A stretch of DNA of 23,615 nucleotides from Pseudomonadota bacterium (GCA_023423775.1 JAFAEZ010000008.1:1-23615); one strand, 5' to 3'; positions 8,784 through 18,941 are shown, numbered from the stretch's first letter. A program made the numbers and translations. The notes: generated by a model from the letters alone, not told the origin.

Positions 8784-9641
8784 ATGAACCGCAGGTCCTT
8801 CCTCCAGTCCGCGCTCGCAATCGGCGTGTGTGGCGTCATGCCGTCGCCGTTGCTCGCAGTGCCGCGCTTCGCCTCCAACAGGATTTCCGTGACCGTGCAG
8901 GGCAGCGGGCCCGACGTGATCCTGATCCCGGGGCTGACTGCCTCGCGCGCCATCTGGAACGGCACGGTCGCGGCCGTGCCGGGATACTGCTACCATCTCG
9001 TGCAGGTCGCCGGCTTTGCCGGCCATCCGGCGAGCGGCAACGCCAAGGGCCCGATCCTGGGCCCGCTCGCCGCCGAGATCGCTCGCTATATCGACGCTGC
9101 CGGCCTCAAGGGGCCGGCCCTGGTCGGCCATTCGATGGGCGGCACACTGGCGATGATGGTCGCCGCGCGTCATCCGGCCAAGGTCGGGCGGCTGATGGTG
9201 GTCGACATGCTGCCCGAGCCGGCCGGCCTGCTCGGCGCCAGCGCCAGCGGCATCGCACCGCTCGCCAACAGCCTGCGCGACCTGTTCGGCTCCTCGCCGG
9301 GCGGGCGGCAGCTGATCAGCTCGCTGATGGGCCGGTTCGGCAGCGACGAACCCAATGGTCCGAAGAGCGACCCTGACGTCGTCGCCCGCGCCAGCCATGA
9401 GCTCGCCTTGCTCGATCTGACGCCCGAACTGCCCAGGATCGCTGCGCCCATGACGGTGCTGTTCGCGACTCCGGCGCCGGGAGGGAACGTGCCTCCCGAG
9501 CGGGTCGCGGCGAATTACCGCCGCGCTTACGCCCGCGCTCCCAAGGCGCGGCTCGCGGGAATCGCCAATAGCGGGCACATGATCATGTACGATCAGCCGG
9601 CGAAATTCCGCGCGGAGCTGAAGGCCTTCCTCGCCCGCTAG
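8784..9641 (+). CDS. Alpha/beta hydrolase with Tat-like export signal
   Basis: The 285-residue protein begins with an NRRSFLQ twin-arginine-like motif (Arg3-Arg4), a hydrophobic stretch to about residue 25 and a plausible cleavage region, so export to the periplasm is likely. The mature part is an alpha/beta hydrolase: oxyanion-region PGLTAS near residue 49, nucleophile elbow GHSMGG with Ser117, and a C-terminal His265 in NSGHMIMYD. The acid is probably Asp141 after strand 6, since no Asp follows strand 7 in the usual place; this is my inference. The substrate is unknown (ester or lactone types are common). The ATG is preceded by AGGGAAAG. It lies alone between polA and nadB, which both run the other way, and its TAG stop shares the palindrome CTAG with the nadB stop. 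Confidence 0.88.
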   Translation: MNRRSFLQSALAIGVCGVMPSPLLAVPRFASNRISVTVQGSGPDVILIPGLTASRAIWNGTVAAVPGYCYHLVQVAGFAGHPASGNAKGPILGPLAAEIARYIDAAGLKGPALVGHSMGGTLAMMVAARHPAKVGRLMVVDMLPEPAGLLGASASGIAPLANSLRDLFGSSPGGRQLISSLMGRFGSDEPNGPKSDPDVVARASHELALLDLTPELPRIAAPMTVLFATPAPGGNVPPERVAANYRRAYARAPKARLAGIANSGHMIMYDQPAKFRAELKAFLAR

Positions 9642-11224
9642 GGCGCCAGCACCGTGTCGACCGCGTCGGGCAGCAGGTCCGGATAATCGAGCGTGTAATG
9701 GAGCCCGCGGCTCTCCTGCCGGGTCAGCGCCGATTGCACGATGAGGCCCGCAACTTCGACAAGATTGCGCAATTCGACCAGATCCGGAGTCACCCGGAAA
9801 TTGCCGTAATATTCCTCGGTCTCCTGGCGCAGCAGATTGACCCGGTTGAGCGCGCGCTCGAGCCGCTTGGTGGTGCGGACGATGCCGACATAATCCCACA
9901 TGAAACGGCGGATCTCGCGCCAATTGTGGTGGACGACGACCTCCTCGTCCGAATCGGTGACGCGGCTCGCGTCCCACGCCCGGATCGGCGGCGGCGGCGG
10001 AAGCTCTTCCCAATGACTGTTGATGTGCCCGGCCGCGGCGAGGCCGAAGACGATGCATTCCAGCACCGAATTGGACGCCAGCCGGTTGGCGCCATGGAGG
10101 CCCGACTGGGTCACCTCGCCGGCCGCGTACAGGCCCGGAAGGTCGGTGCGACCGTCGAGATCCACGACCACGCCGCCGCAGGTATAATGGGCGGCCGGCA
10201 CGACCGGGATCGGATCGCGCGTGATGTCGATGCCGAGCTCGGCCAGCTTGGCGTGGATCGTCGGGAAATGCTGGCCGATGAACTCGGGGTCGCGGTGGCT
10301 GATGTCGAGATGGACGAAATCGAGGCCGAGCCGCTTCAGCTCATGGTCGATCGCACGGGCGACGATGTCGCGCGGCGCCAGCTCGGCCCGCGGATCGAAG
10401 TCGGGCATGAAGCGGTAGCCGGTGCCTGGGATCTTGAGCTGCCCGCCCTCGCCGCGCATCGCCTCGGTGATCAGGAAATTCTTGACGTCATGGTGGTAGA
10501 GGCAGGTCGGGTGGAACTGGTTGAATTCCATGTTCGACACGCGGCAGCCGGCGCGCCACGCCATGGCGATGCCATCGCCGGTCGATCCGCGCGGATTGGT
10601 CGAATAGACCCAGGCGCGGCTGGCGCCGCCGGTGGCGAGCACGGTGGCGCGGCCGGTGAGCAGGTCGACCCGCCCCGTCTTGCGGTTGACGGCGTAGACC
10701 CCCCAGACATGCTTCGCGTCGGTTTCGCCGACCGTGTGGCGGCCGGTGACGAGGTCGATCGCGACCATGTCCGGGACCAGGGTGATGTTGGGCCGGCGCA
10801 GCGCCGCCTGCTCCAGCGCCTGCTGCACCGCCCAGCCGGTGGCATCGTCGACATGGACGATGCGGCGATGGCTGTGGCCGCCCTCCCGCGTCAAATGCCA
10901 GCGGTCGGTCTCACCGGGGTTGAAGGGGACGCCGAGCTGCGCCAGCCGCTCGATGGCGGCGGGAGCGCTCTCGACGACGAACTCGACCGTCTGGCGGTCG
11001 TTGAGCCCCGCCCCGGCGACGATCGTGTCCTCGATATGGCTTTCGAACGTGTCGCCTTCCTCGAGCACGGCTGCGATCCCGCCCTGCGCATAGGCAGTCG
11101 AACCGGCGGAGATGTCGCCCTTGGCCAGCACCGCGACCTTGAGGTGGGGCGCGACGTTGAGCGCGGCGCTCAGCCCCGCCGCGCCCGAACCGATGACGAT
11201 GACGTCAAAGGCGCGGTCAGCCAT
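9638..11224 (-). CDS. nadB: L-aspartate oxidase
   Basis: This 528-residue FAD enzyme oxidises L-aspartate to iminoaspartate, the first step of de novo NAD synthesis in the cytosol. The N-terminal FAD motif GSGAAGLSAA lies at residues 12-21. Family signatures follow: AYAQGGIAAV, TREGGHSHRRI, EFNQFHPT, GEVTQSGLHGANRLASNS and the C-terminal SRGLHYTLDYP. Length is normal. The ATG lies within the last codons of the upstream ABC ATPase gene (8-base overlap), so the two are probably co-translated. The usual partners nadA and nadC are not adjacent on the nadB side in this window. The stop overlaps that of the convergent hydrolase gene. Confidence 0.96.
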   Translation of the reverse strand: MADRAFDVIVIGSGAAGLSAALNVAPHLKVAVLAKGDISAGSTAYAQGGIAAVLEEGDTFESHIEDTIVAGAGLNDRQTVEFVVESAPAAIERLAQLGVPFNPGETDRWHLTREGGHSHRRIVHVDDATGWAVQQALEQAALRRPNITLVPDMVAIDLVTGRHTVGETDAKHVWGVYAVNRKTGRVDLLTGRATVLATGGASRAWVYSTNPRGSTGDGIAMAWRAGCRVSNMEFNQFHPTCLYHHDVKNFLITEAMRGEGGQLKIPGTGYRFMPDFDPRAELAPRDIVARAIDHELKRLGLDFVHLDISHRDPEFIGQHFPTIHAKLAELGIDITRDPIPVVPAAHYTCGGVVVDLDGRTDLPGLYAAGEVTQSGLHGANRLASNSVLECIVFGLAAAGHINSHWEELPPPPPIRAWDASRVTDSDEEVVVHHNWREIRRFMWDYVGIVRTTKRLERALNRVNLLRQETEEYYGNFRVTPDLVELRNLVEVAGLIVQSALTRQESRGLHYTLDYPDLLPDAVDTVLAP

Positions 11225-12152
11225 GGGCGTTGGAGGCGCGGGTGAGGTTCAGGAACACGTCCTCGAGGTCCGCTTCCCGAGTCGAGACATCGACGATTCC
11301 GAAGCCGTCGCGCTGCAGCGCCGCCAGCACTTCGCCGGCATTGACCCGGTCCTTCCGGTAGGTGATCGCGAGCGTGCGCTCGCCGATGATCTCGATCTTG
11401 TCGAAGCAGGAGGCGTCGGGAGCGGCGGTGATGTCGCGGTCGACGGTGACCTCGACCGCTTTCTCCTGGGCCATGCCGTCCAGCGCGCGGGTCGGCTCGT
11501 TGGCGATAAGGCGGCCGTGGTTGATGATCGCGATGCGATCGCACAATTCCTCGGCCTCCTCGAGATAATGGGTGGTGAGAACCACGGTTACGCCCTCGTT
11601 GTTGAGGCTGCGGACATAGTCCCAGAGCTGCTGGCGAAGCTCGATGTCGACCCCGGCGGTCGGCTCGTCGAGCACCAGGATCGGCGGCGAATGGACCATC
11701 GCCTTGGCGACCAGCAGTCGCCTTTTCATGCCGCCCGACAGCGTTCGGGAATAAGCGTTGGCCTTGTCCTCGAGGTGGACGGCGCGGAGCAGCTCCATCG
11801 TCCTGCGTTTCGCCTTGGGCACGCCGTAAAGGCCGGCCTGTTGGTCGAGCGTCTCGGCCGGGGTGAAGAAGGGATCGAACAGGATTTCCTGCGGAACGAT
11901 GCCGATCGAATATTTGGCGTTGCGCGGGTGCTTGTCGATGTCGAAGCCCCAGATCTCGGCGCTGCCGCCGGTCTTGTTCACCAGGCCGGCGAGGATGTTG
12001 ATCATCGTCGACTTGCCGGCCCCATTCGGCCCCAGCAATCCAAAGATCTGGCCGCGCGGGACCTCGAGGCTGACGCCGTCGAGCGCGCGCTTGCCGCCCT
12101 TGTAGGTCTTTTCCAGATTGCGGATCGAAATGGCGGCGCTGGTTTCGGACAT
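11217..12152 (-). CDS. ABC transporter ATP-binding protein (ABC-2 type)
   Basis: This is a single-domain ATPase of 311 residues: Walker A GPNGAGKS, Q-loop segment IVPQE, signature LSGGMKRR, Walker B ILVLDEPTAGVD and H-loop TTHYLEEAEEL. The C-terminal extension ends with DLEDVFLNLT, as in YadG/DrrA-like ABC-2 exporters. It should power a separate membrane permease at the inner membrane, but no permease gene is adjacent; nadB follows directly with an 8-base overlap. The ATG at 12152 has no obvious ribosome site; a TATGGC box ends six bases upstream of it, so a leaderless transcript is possible. Substrate unknown. Confidence 0.92.
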   Translation of the reverse strand: MSETSAAISIRNLEKTYKGGKRALDGVSLEVPRGQIFGLLGPNGAGKSTMINILAGLVNKTGGSAEIWGFDIDKHPRNAKYSIGIVPQEILFDPFFTPAETLDQQAGLYGVPKAKRRTMELLRAVHLEDKANAYSRTLSGGMKRRLLVAKAMVHSPPILVLDEPTAGVDIELRQQLWDYVRSLNNEGVTVVLTTHYLEEAEELCDRIAIINHGRLIANEPTRALDGMAQEKAVEVTVDRDITAAPDASCFDKIEIIGERTLAITYRKDRVNAGEVLAALQRDGFGIVDVSTREADLEDVFLNLTRASNAHG

Positions 12153-12398
12153 GGCTGGGCCATAGCCCGTCCTGCGGTCGCCGCAAACAAGAAGGACGCG
12201 TTTACCCTATGCGCGAACCGGGGCTTTACGTGCCTCGTGCGATGGGGAGCCATGCCCGGACCAGCTTCTCTCGTATCTCGGTCGAGCCGGGCATTGTTGC
12301 TTTCGGCGATCGGCGCGGCGTTCATCGCGCTGGTCGCCACGGCGGCCCCTGCTTTCGCTTCATTGCCTGCAGGCCGTCCCGTTGCTAAGGGCGCGGCC

Positions 12399-12605
12399 AT
12401 GACCGACGATCCTTTCACGCCCGAGATCAGCTACGTTACCACGCCGCGCGTCGCCTGCGACGGCGCGACCGAGATCAATGCCGCCCTCGGCCATCCGCGC
12501 ATCTACCTGCAGATCGACGAGAAGGGCTTCGTCGATTGCGGCTATTGCGACAAAAGGTTCGTCCTCAAGGGCGGGCCGGCGGATCAGGGTGCCAACGAGG
12601 CCTAA
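12399..12605 (+). CDS. CHCC-type zinc-finger domain protein
   Basis: A 68-residue protein with the CHCC zinc-finger pattern: Cys in RVACDG, His in GHPRIYLQI and the pair CGYC in GFVDCGYCDKRF. This is the family related to the mitochondrial complex I accessory subunit NDUFS6; bacterial members are short and often of unassigned role. The ATG at 12399 is chosen because AAGGG lies about eight bases upstream and the protein then has normal family length. The frame stays open upstream: an ATG at 12252 would add 49 residues that look like a secretion signal (see findings). It sits 18 bases before tldD on the same strand. Confidence 0.8.
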   Translation: MTDDPFTPEISYVTTPRVACDGATEINAALGHPRIYLQIDEKGFVDCGYCDKRFVLKGGPADQGANEA

Positions 12606-12617
12606 AGCCCCTATATC
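12589..12617 (+). promoter_or_regulatory. Candidate sigma-70 promoter of tldD, possibly leaderless
   Basis: GTGCCA at 12589-12594 (4 of 6 to TTGACA) and TATATC at 12612-12617 (4 of 6 to TATAAT) are spaced 17 bases apart. The expected transcript start, seven bases after the -10 box, falls on the A of the tldD ATG at 12624. No Shine-Dalgarno sequence is seen between the box and the ATG, which fits leaderless translation. The -10 core CTATATCGGCGC closely matches the one at 22587. Confidence 0.35.
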
Positions 12618-12623
12618 GGCGCC

Positions 12624-14054
12624 ATGAACAGCATCGCCGATCCCCGCCGCTTCCTCTACCGCAGTGACGGGCTCAGCCCCGAAGCGGCCCTCCGCCTGAC
12701 CGCCGACGCGCTCAAAAGCTGCGACGACGGCGAGCTCTACCTCCAATATACCGCGTCCGAAGGGTTCAGCTTCGACGACGGCCGGCTGAAGAGCGCCGAC
12801 TTCAACACCCAGGCCGGATTCGGCCTGCGCGGCGTTTCCGGTGAGACCACCGCCTTCGCCCACGCCAACGAGCTCTCCGAGGCGGCCATTCGCCGCGCCG
12901 CCGAGACGATGGCGGTGCTCGATCCCGCCAAGGGTCCCCGCCCGGCGCCGCCGCGCCGCACCAACGCCACGCTCTATACCGACGCCGACCCGCTCAGCGC
13001 GATCCCGTTCGCCCGCAAGGTCGCGCTCTGCCAGCAGATCGACGCCGCGGCGCGGGCGCGCGACCCGCGCGTCCAGCAGGTCTCGGTCTCGCTGGCCGGC
13101 TCCTGGTCGGTGATCGACATCGTTCGTCCGGACGGCTTCGTCGCGCACGACGTGCGCCCGCTCGTCCGCCTCAACGTGCAGATCGTCGTCGAGCAGAACG
13201 GCCGGCGCGAGACCGGCTTCCACGGCCTCGGCGGACGCTATCTCTATGACGATTTGTTCGATCCGGCGACGTGGAACCGCGGCGTCGACATCGCCCTCGC
13301 CCAAGCGCTGGTGAACCTCGAATCGGTCGCCGCGCCCGCCGGCGAGATGACGGTCGTGCTCGGTCCCGGCTGGCCCGGCGTGCTGCTCCACGAGGCGATC
13401 GGCCACGGTCTCGAGGGCGACTTCAACCGCAAGGGCACATCGGCCTTCTCCGGCCGCATCGGCGAGCGCGTCGCCGCTCCGGGCGTCACCGTGGTCGACG
13501 ACGGCTCGATCGGCGAGCGGCGCGGGTCGCTGTCGATCGACGATGAGGGCACGCCGACCCAGTGCAACACCCTGATCGAGGACGGCATCCTCAAGGGCTA
13601 CATCCACGACCGCTTGAACGCCCGGCTGATGGGCGTCGAACCGACCGGCAACGGCCGCCGCGAGAGTTTTGCTCATGCGCCGATGCCGCGCATGACCAAC
13701 ACCTTCATGCTCGGCGGCAAGGACGATCCGGGCGAGATCCTGGCGCGGGCCAAGAACGGAATCTACGCCAAGAGCTTCGGCGGCGGTCAGGTCGACATCA
13801 CCAGCGGCAAATTCGTCTTCTCCTGCACCGAGGCCTACAAGATCGAGAACGGCAGGCTCGGCGCGCCGATCAAAGGGGCGACCTTGATCGGCGACGGCCC
13901 CTCTGTGCTGACCAAGGTCAAGGCGATCGGCAACGACATGGCCCTGGACGAAGGCATCGGCATTTGCGGCAAGGGCGGCCAGTCGGTTCCCGCCGGTGTC
14001 GGTCAGCCGACCCTGCTGATCGAGGGTCTCACCGTCGGCGGCACGGCGGCATGA
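12624..14054 (+). CDS. tldD: Metalloprotease TldD
   Basis: The 476-residue protein matches TldD, half of the TldD/TldE (PmbA) zinc protease, which in E. coli unfolds and cleaves peptides and finishes maturation of some modified peptides such as microcin B17. The metal site is intact: His256-Glu257-x3-His261 in HEAIGHGLEGD, and Cys448 in GICGKGGQS, corresponding to the E. coli third ligand. The C-terminus LTVGGTA is characteristic. No TldE/PmbA gene lies in this window, so the partner must be encoded elsewhere if present. The stop overlaps the next start as ATGA, so tldD and the DUF924 gene are likely translationally coupled. Confidence 0.96.
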   Translation: MNSIADPRRFLYRSDGLSPEAALRLTADALKSCDDGELYLQYTASEGFSFDDGRLKSADFNTQAGFGLRGVSGETTAFAHANELSEAAIRRAAETMAVLDPAKGPRPAPPRRTNATLYTDADPLSAIPFARKVALCQQIDAAARARDPRVQQVSVSLAGSWSVIDIVRPDGFVAHDVRPLVRLNVQIVVEQNGRRETGFHGLGGRYLYDDLFDPATWNRGVDIALAQALVNLESVAAPAGEMTVVLGPGWPGVLLHEAIGHGLEGDFNRKGTSAFSGRIGERVAAPGVTVVDDGSIGERRGSLSIDDEGTPTQCNTLIEDGILKGYIHDRLNARLMGVEPTGNGRRESFAHAPMPRMTNTFMLGGKDDPGEILARAKNGIYAKSFGGGQVDITSGKFVFSCTEAYKIENGRLGAPIKGATLIGDGPSVLTKVKAIGNDMALDEGIGICGKGGQSVPAGVGQPTLLIEGLTVGGTAA

Positions 14055-14587
14055 CCGCCTGGGCCAACGACGTCCTCGCATTCTGGTTTGGCCTCAGCCG
14101 GGAGCAATGGTTCAAGGGGGACGCCGAGCTCGATGCCGAGACGCGTGAACGGTTCGGCGAGCTCTGGGAGGAGCAGGCCCAGCGCCTGCCCGAGGATTTT
14201 CTCGGCTCGCCCCGCGAGGCGCTGGCGGCGGTGATCCTGTTCGACCAGTTCCCGCGCAACATGTTCCGCGGCCATGCCGACAGCTTTGCCACCGACCACT
14301 TGGCGCGGGCGATCGCCACCGCTGCCGTTGATCGCGGCTATGACGAGCAGATGAGCGAGGACGAGCGCGCCTTCCTCTACATGCCGTTCGAGCATAGCGA
14401 GACGCTGGCCGACCAGGATCGTGCCGTCCTGCTGTTCACGGCGCTCGGCGATCCCGAATATCTGCGCTTCGCGCAGCTGCACCATGACGTCATCGCCCGC
14501 TTCGGGCGCTTCCCGCACCGCAACGCGATCCTCGGCCGCACGCCGCGGCCCGAGGAGGTCGAGGCCGGCGAGGTCTTTCCCTGGTAA
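14051..14587 (+). CDS. DUF924 family protein
   Basis: A 178-residue soluble, all-helical-looking protein with the DUF924 signatures: VLAFWFG near the N-terminus, FDQFPRNMFRG in the first half, and FLYMPFEHSE and GRFPHRNAILGR further on. The fold is tetratricopeptide-like in the family; the biochemical role is unknown to me. The ATG overlaps the tldD stop by four bases (ATGA), and its own TAA stop shares one base with the start of the following DUF2007 gene, so these three genes very likely form one transcript. Confidence 0.92.
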   Translation: MTAWANDVLAFWFGLSREQWFKGDAELDAETRERFGELWEEQAQRLPEDFLGSPREALAAVILFDQFPRNMFRGHADSFATDHLARAIATAAVDRGYDEQMSEDERAFLYMPFEHSETLADQDRAVLLFTALGDPEYLRFAQLHHDVIARFGRFPHRNAILGRTPRPEEVEAGEVFPW

Positions 14588-14796
14588 TGGCCTTGGTCGA
14601 GGTCGCCCTGTTCTACGACAGCATGAGCGCCGGGATGGCGCAGGCGCGGCTGGCGGCCGAGGGCATCGAGACGGTCCTGTTCGACCAGGGCGTCGCCGGC
14701 CTCGGCCTCGGGATGCTGACGCCGATCCGGCTGATGGTCGAGGAAGAGGATCGCGCCGAGGCGGAGGCCGTGCTCAGCCGAGATAGGGACGGATAG
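14587..14796 (+). CDS. DUF2007 domain protein
   Basis: A 69-residue protein of the DUF2007 family (putative signal-transducing protein). It has the ferredoxin-like pattern: a first strand VEVALFYDS, a helix, then a strand GIETVLFDQ, and a later RLMVEEEDRAEAEAVL segment. The ATG overlaps the DUF924 stop as TAATG, so it is probably reached by translational coupling. The 3' end overlaps the opposite-strand TIGR01244 gene by 23 bases. Members of this family are usually single small cytosolic proteins; no ligand is established to my knowledge. Confidence 0.85.
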   Translation: MALVEVALFYDSMSAGMAQARLAAEGIETVLFDQGVAGLGLGMLTPIRLMVEEEDRAEAEAVLSRDRDG

Positions 14797-15181
14797 GACC
14801 CAGGTCGTAGCCGGCGGCCGCCGCCTTCGCGACCAGGCTCTCGGCATCGTCGCCCTTGGCGGCGCGGGCCAGCGCCCACAGGAAGGTGGAGCGCATGCCG
14901 GCCGCGCAGAAAGCGAGCACTTTACCCTCCGCAGCGTCGAGCGCCTCGCCCATCGCCTCGACCAGGTCCGGCGAGAGGCCGGCCGGCCCAAGCGGGACGT
15001 AGCGAAAAGCCATGCCCGCCGCCTCCGCTGCCGCCGCCAGCTCGGTGCTGGCCGGCTGGCCCGGCGCCTCTCCGTCGGGGCGGTTCTGGACGAGCATCGT
15101 GAAACCGGCCGCCTTCAAGGCCTCGATCTGGTCGGGCATGACCTGTCCCGACACGCAGATGCTCTCGTCGATGGGCCGCAT
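14774..15181 (-). CDS. TIGR01244 family phosphatase/sulfurtransferase-like protein
   Basis: A 135-residue protein resembling the TIGR01244 (DUF442, beta-lactamase-hydrolase-like) family. The N-terminal segment ESICVSGQVMPDQI and the NRPDGE motif at 33-38 are typical. The catalytic loop is FCAAGMRS with Cys92-x4-Arg97, a compact PTP-like loop. In sulfide-oxidation contexts this domain is found with persulfide dioxygenase, but here no such gene is next to it. It may act on phosphate esters or on sulfane sulfur; this cannot be settled from sequence alone. Its ATG overlaps the recQ stop as TGATG, so the two are co-translated. The 3' end overlaps the DUF2007 gene. Confidence 0.85.
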   Translation of the reverse strand: MRPIDESICVSGQVMPDQIEALKAAGFTMLVQNRPDGEAPGQPASTELAAAAEAAGMAFRYVPLGPAGLSPDLVEAMGEALDAAEGKVLAFCAAGMRSTFLWALARAAKGDDAESLVAKAAAAGYDLGPIRPYLG

Positions 15182-16962
15182 CAGTTCACTCCGTTCGATT
15201 CATAAGCGCGGATCGCCTCCACAAAAGCGTCGCCATATTTTTCGAGCTTGGCGCTGCCGACGCCCGACACCTGCGACAGTCCATACAAGGTCGTCGGCCT
15301 GAGCCCGGCCATCTCGCGCAAGGTGCTGTCGTGGAAGATCACGTAAGGCGGCACGCCCGCTTCTTTGGCGAGATCGCGGCGGCAGGCGCGCAGCGCCTCG
15401 AATAGCGGATCGTGAGGATGGTCTTCGGCCGCGCCGCCGCCGCGCCGCCGACGCGTCCTGGGCGGGGGAAGCACGATCCGCACCTCCTCCTCGCCCTTCA
15501 GCACCGGCCGGGCGCCCGGCCCGAAGGAGAGGCCGCCATAATCGTCGGCCCGCAGCGCATCGCGCGCCATCAGCGCCCGCGCCACCGGCTTGATCAGCGC
15601 CAGCTCGTCGGCATCGGCGATCCCGAACACGGACAGGCGGTGGTGGCCGAAATTCTGGACCTTGTCGGTCTCGCGGCCGGCGAGCACGTCGGTGAGGTGG
15701 CCGATGCCGAAGCGCATCTCGGTGCGGAAGGCGGCCGAGAGCAATTTGCGGGCCGCCTCGGTGGCGTCCACCGTCTTCGGCGGCGACAGGCAATTGTCGC
15801 AATTGCCGCACCGCGCCGGCGGGTCCTCGCCGAAATGGTGGAGCAGGATGGCGCGCCGGCAGTCGGCGGCCTCGACCAGGCCGGCCAGCGCATTGAGGCG
15901 ATGGCGCTCGCTCTGACGCCGGTCCTCGGCGACCTCGCTCTCGATCCGCTGGCGGGCGCGGGCGAAATCCTCGGCGCCCCAGAAGAGATGCGCCTCGGCC
16001 GGGTCGCCGTCGCGGCCGGCGCGGCCGGTCTCCTGATAATAAGCCTCGATCGACTTGGGCAGGCCGGCATGGGCGACGAAGCGCACGTCGGGCTTGTCGA
16101 TGCCCATTCCGAAGGCGATCGTCGCGACCATCACCATGTCCTCGGACGCGACGAAGGCGGCCTGGTTGCGCGCGCGGACGCCGGCGTCGAGCCCGGCATG
16201 GTAGGGCAGCGCCCTGCGGCCGGGGGTGCCGAGCTGCTCGGCCAGCTTCTCGGTCGCGGCGCGGCTGGAGGCGTAGACGATGCCCGGCCCTTCATGCTCG
16301 GCGAGCAGGGCCTTCAATTGCGTGCCGATGCCGTCGCGCGGGCGGATATGGTAGCGGATATTGGGCCGGTCGAAGCCGGCGAGGATCAGCCCGTCCTCGG
16401 GAATGCCGAGCTGGACCAGGATGTCGGCGCGGGTCTGGCGGTCGGCGGTGGCAGTGAGCGCCAGCCGCGGCACGTTGGGGAAGCGGTCCAGCAGGGGCCG
16501 CAGCAGCCGGTAGTCGGGGCGGAAATCATGGCCCCATTCCGACACGCAATGCGCCTCGTCGATGGCGATCAGCGACAGCGGGATCTGGCGCAGGAGGCCT
16601 TGGAAGCCTTCGCCCGACGCGCGCTCGGGCGCGACATAGAGCAGATCGAGCTCGCCGGCACGAAGCCACGCCACGGTCTCCTGGCGGTTGTCGTCGGCCG
16701 AGGTCAGCGCGGCGGCGCGGATTCCGAACGCATCTGCCGCCCTGATCTGGTCGTGCATCAAGGCGATCAGGGGCGAGATGACGAGCGCGGTCCCTTCGCG
16801 CGCCAGCGCCGGCACCTGGTAGCAGAGCGACTTGCCGGCGCCGGTCGGCATCACGGCGAGCGTATGGGCGCCGGCCATGACTCGCCCGACCACTTGCTCC
16901 TGGACGCCGCGAAAGGCGGAAAAGCCGAAGGTGGTGTGGAGGATATCGAGAGGTGAGGTCAC
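15181..16962 (-). CDS. recQ: ATP-dependent DNA helicase RecQ
   Basis: A 593-residue 3'-5' helicase of the RecQ family, used in recombination and replication-fork repair. Walker A is PTGAGKS with Lys44. DEAH is at residues 135-138, followed by the aromatic-rich CVSEWGHDFRPDY. Helicase motif VI is QETGRAGRDG. A four-cysteine zinc site (one Cys, then CGNCDNC) lies near residues 362-386, then a winged-helix region, and a single HRDC domain ends the protein. The start is a GTG at 16962, placing the protein's start level with the family N-terminus; the ribosome site is weak (AGGG). It lies 50 bases after the Atm1-type exporter gene and overlaps the next gene by one base. Confidence 0.96.
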   Translation of the reverse strand: MTSPLDILHTTFGFSAFRGVQEQVVGRVMAGAHTLAVMPTGAGKSLCYQVPALAREGTALVISPLIALMHDQIRAADAFGIRAAALTSADDNRQETVAWLRAGELDLLYVAPERASGEGFQGLLRQIPLSLIAIDEAHCVSEWGHDFRPDYRLLRPLLDRFPNVPRLALTATADRQTRADILVQLGIPEDGLILAGFDRPNIRYHIRPRDGIGTQLKALLAEHEGPGIVYASSRAATEKLAEQLGTPGRRALPYHAGLDAGVRARNQAAFVASEDMVMVATIAFGMGIDKPDVRFVAHAGLPKSIEAYYQETGRAGRDGDPAEAHLFWGAEDFARARQRIESEVAEDRRQSERHRLNALAGLVEAADCRRAILLHHFGEDPPARCGNCDNCLSPPKTVDATEAARKLLSAAFRTEMRFGIGHLTDVLAGRETDKVQNFGHHRLSVFGIADADELALIKPVARALMARDALRADDYGGLSFGPGARPVLKGEEEVRIVLPPPRTRRRRGGGAAEDHPHDPLFEALRACRRDLAKEAGVPPYVIFHDSTLREMAGLRPTTLYGLSQVSGVGSAKLEKYGDAFVEAIRAYESNGVN

Positions 16963-17012
16963 GCGGCGACCCTATGCACCGGGATCAGGCGAAGTCGAGC
17001 CCGGTTCGTCTC

Positions 17013-18833
<1,821 letters not shown>

Positions 18834-18889
18834 TCTCGTCTAAATAGGGATGCGCGGCGGGCCCACCAAGTTATGCGTGCGAAACAACA

Positions 18890-18914
18890 GGAACTGCAAT
18901 TTCCTTCAAGCATT
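18890..18914 (+). promoter_or_regulatory. Weak EcfG-type promoter candidate
   Basis: GGAAC at 18890-18894, then 16 bases, then CATT at 18911-18914. This matches the EcfG consensus GGAAC-N16/17-CGTT except for one base of the -10 element. The predicted transcript start near 18921 would precede the AAGGAG ribosome site of the 99-residue gene. The match is imperfect, so chance is possible. Confidence 0.3.
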
Positions 18915-18941
18915 TAGGTCTTAGAAGGAGCGGAGGCAGTG

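Noticed and set aside
9698..11245. Long open frame on the plus strand opposite nadB
   Set aside because: It is a shadow of nadB: high GC at third positions keeps the opposite frame open. Its translation shows no domain and is Arg/Asp/Val-rich.
12360..14081. Minus-strand open frame of 573 codons opposite tldD
   Set aside because: tldD on the plus strand has the complete metal site and full-length family match; the antisense frame has neither motif nor ribosome site.
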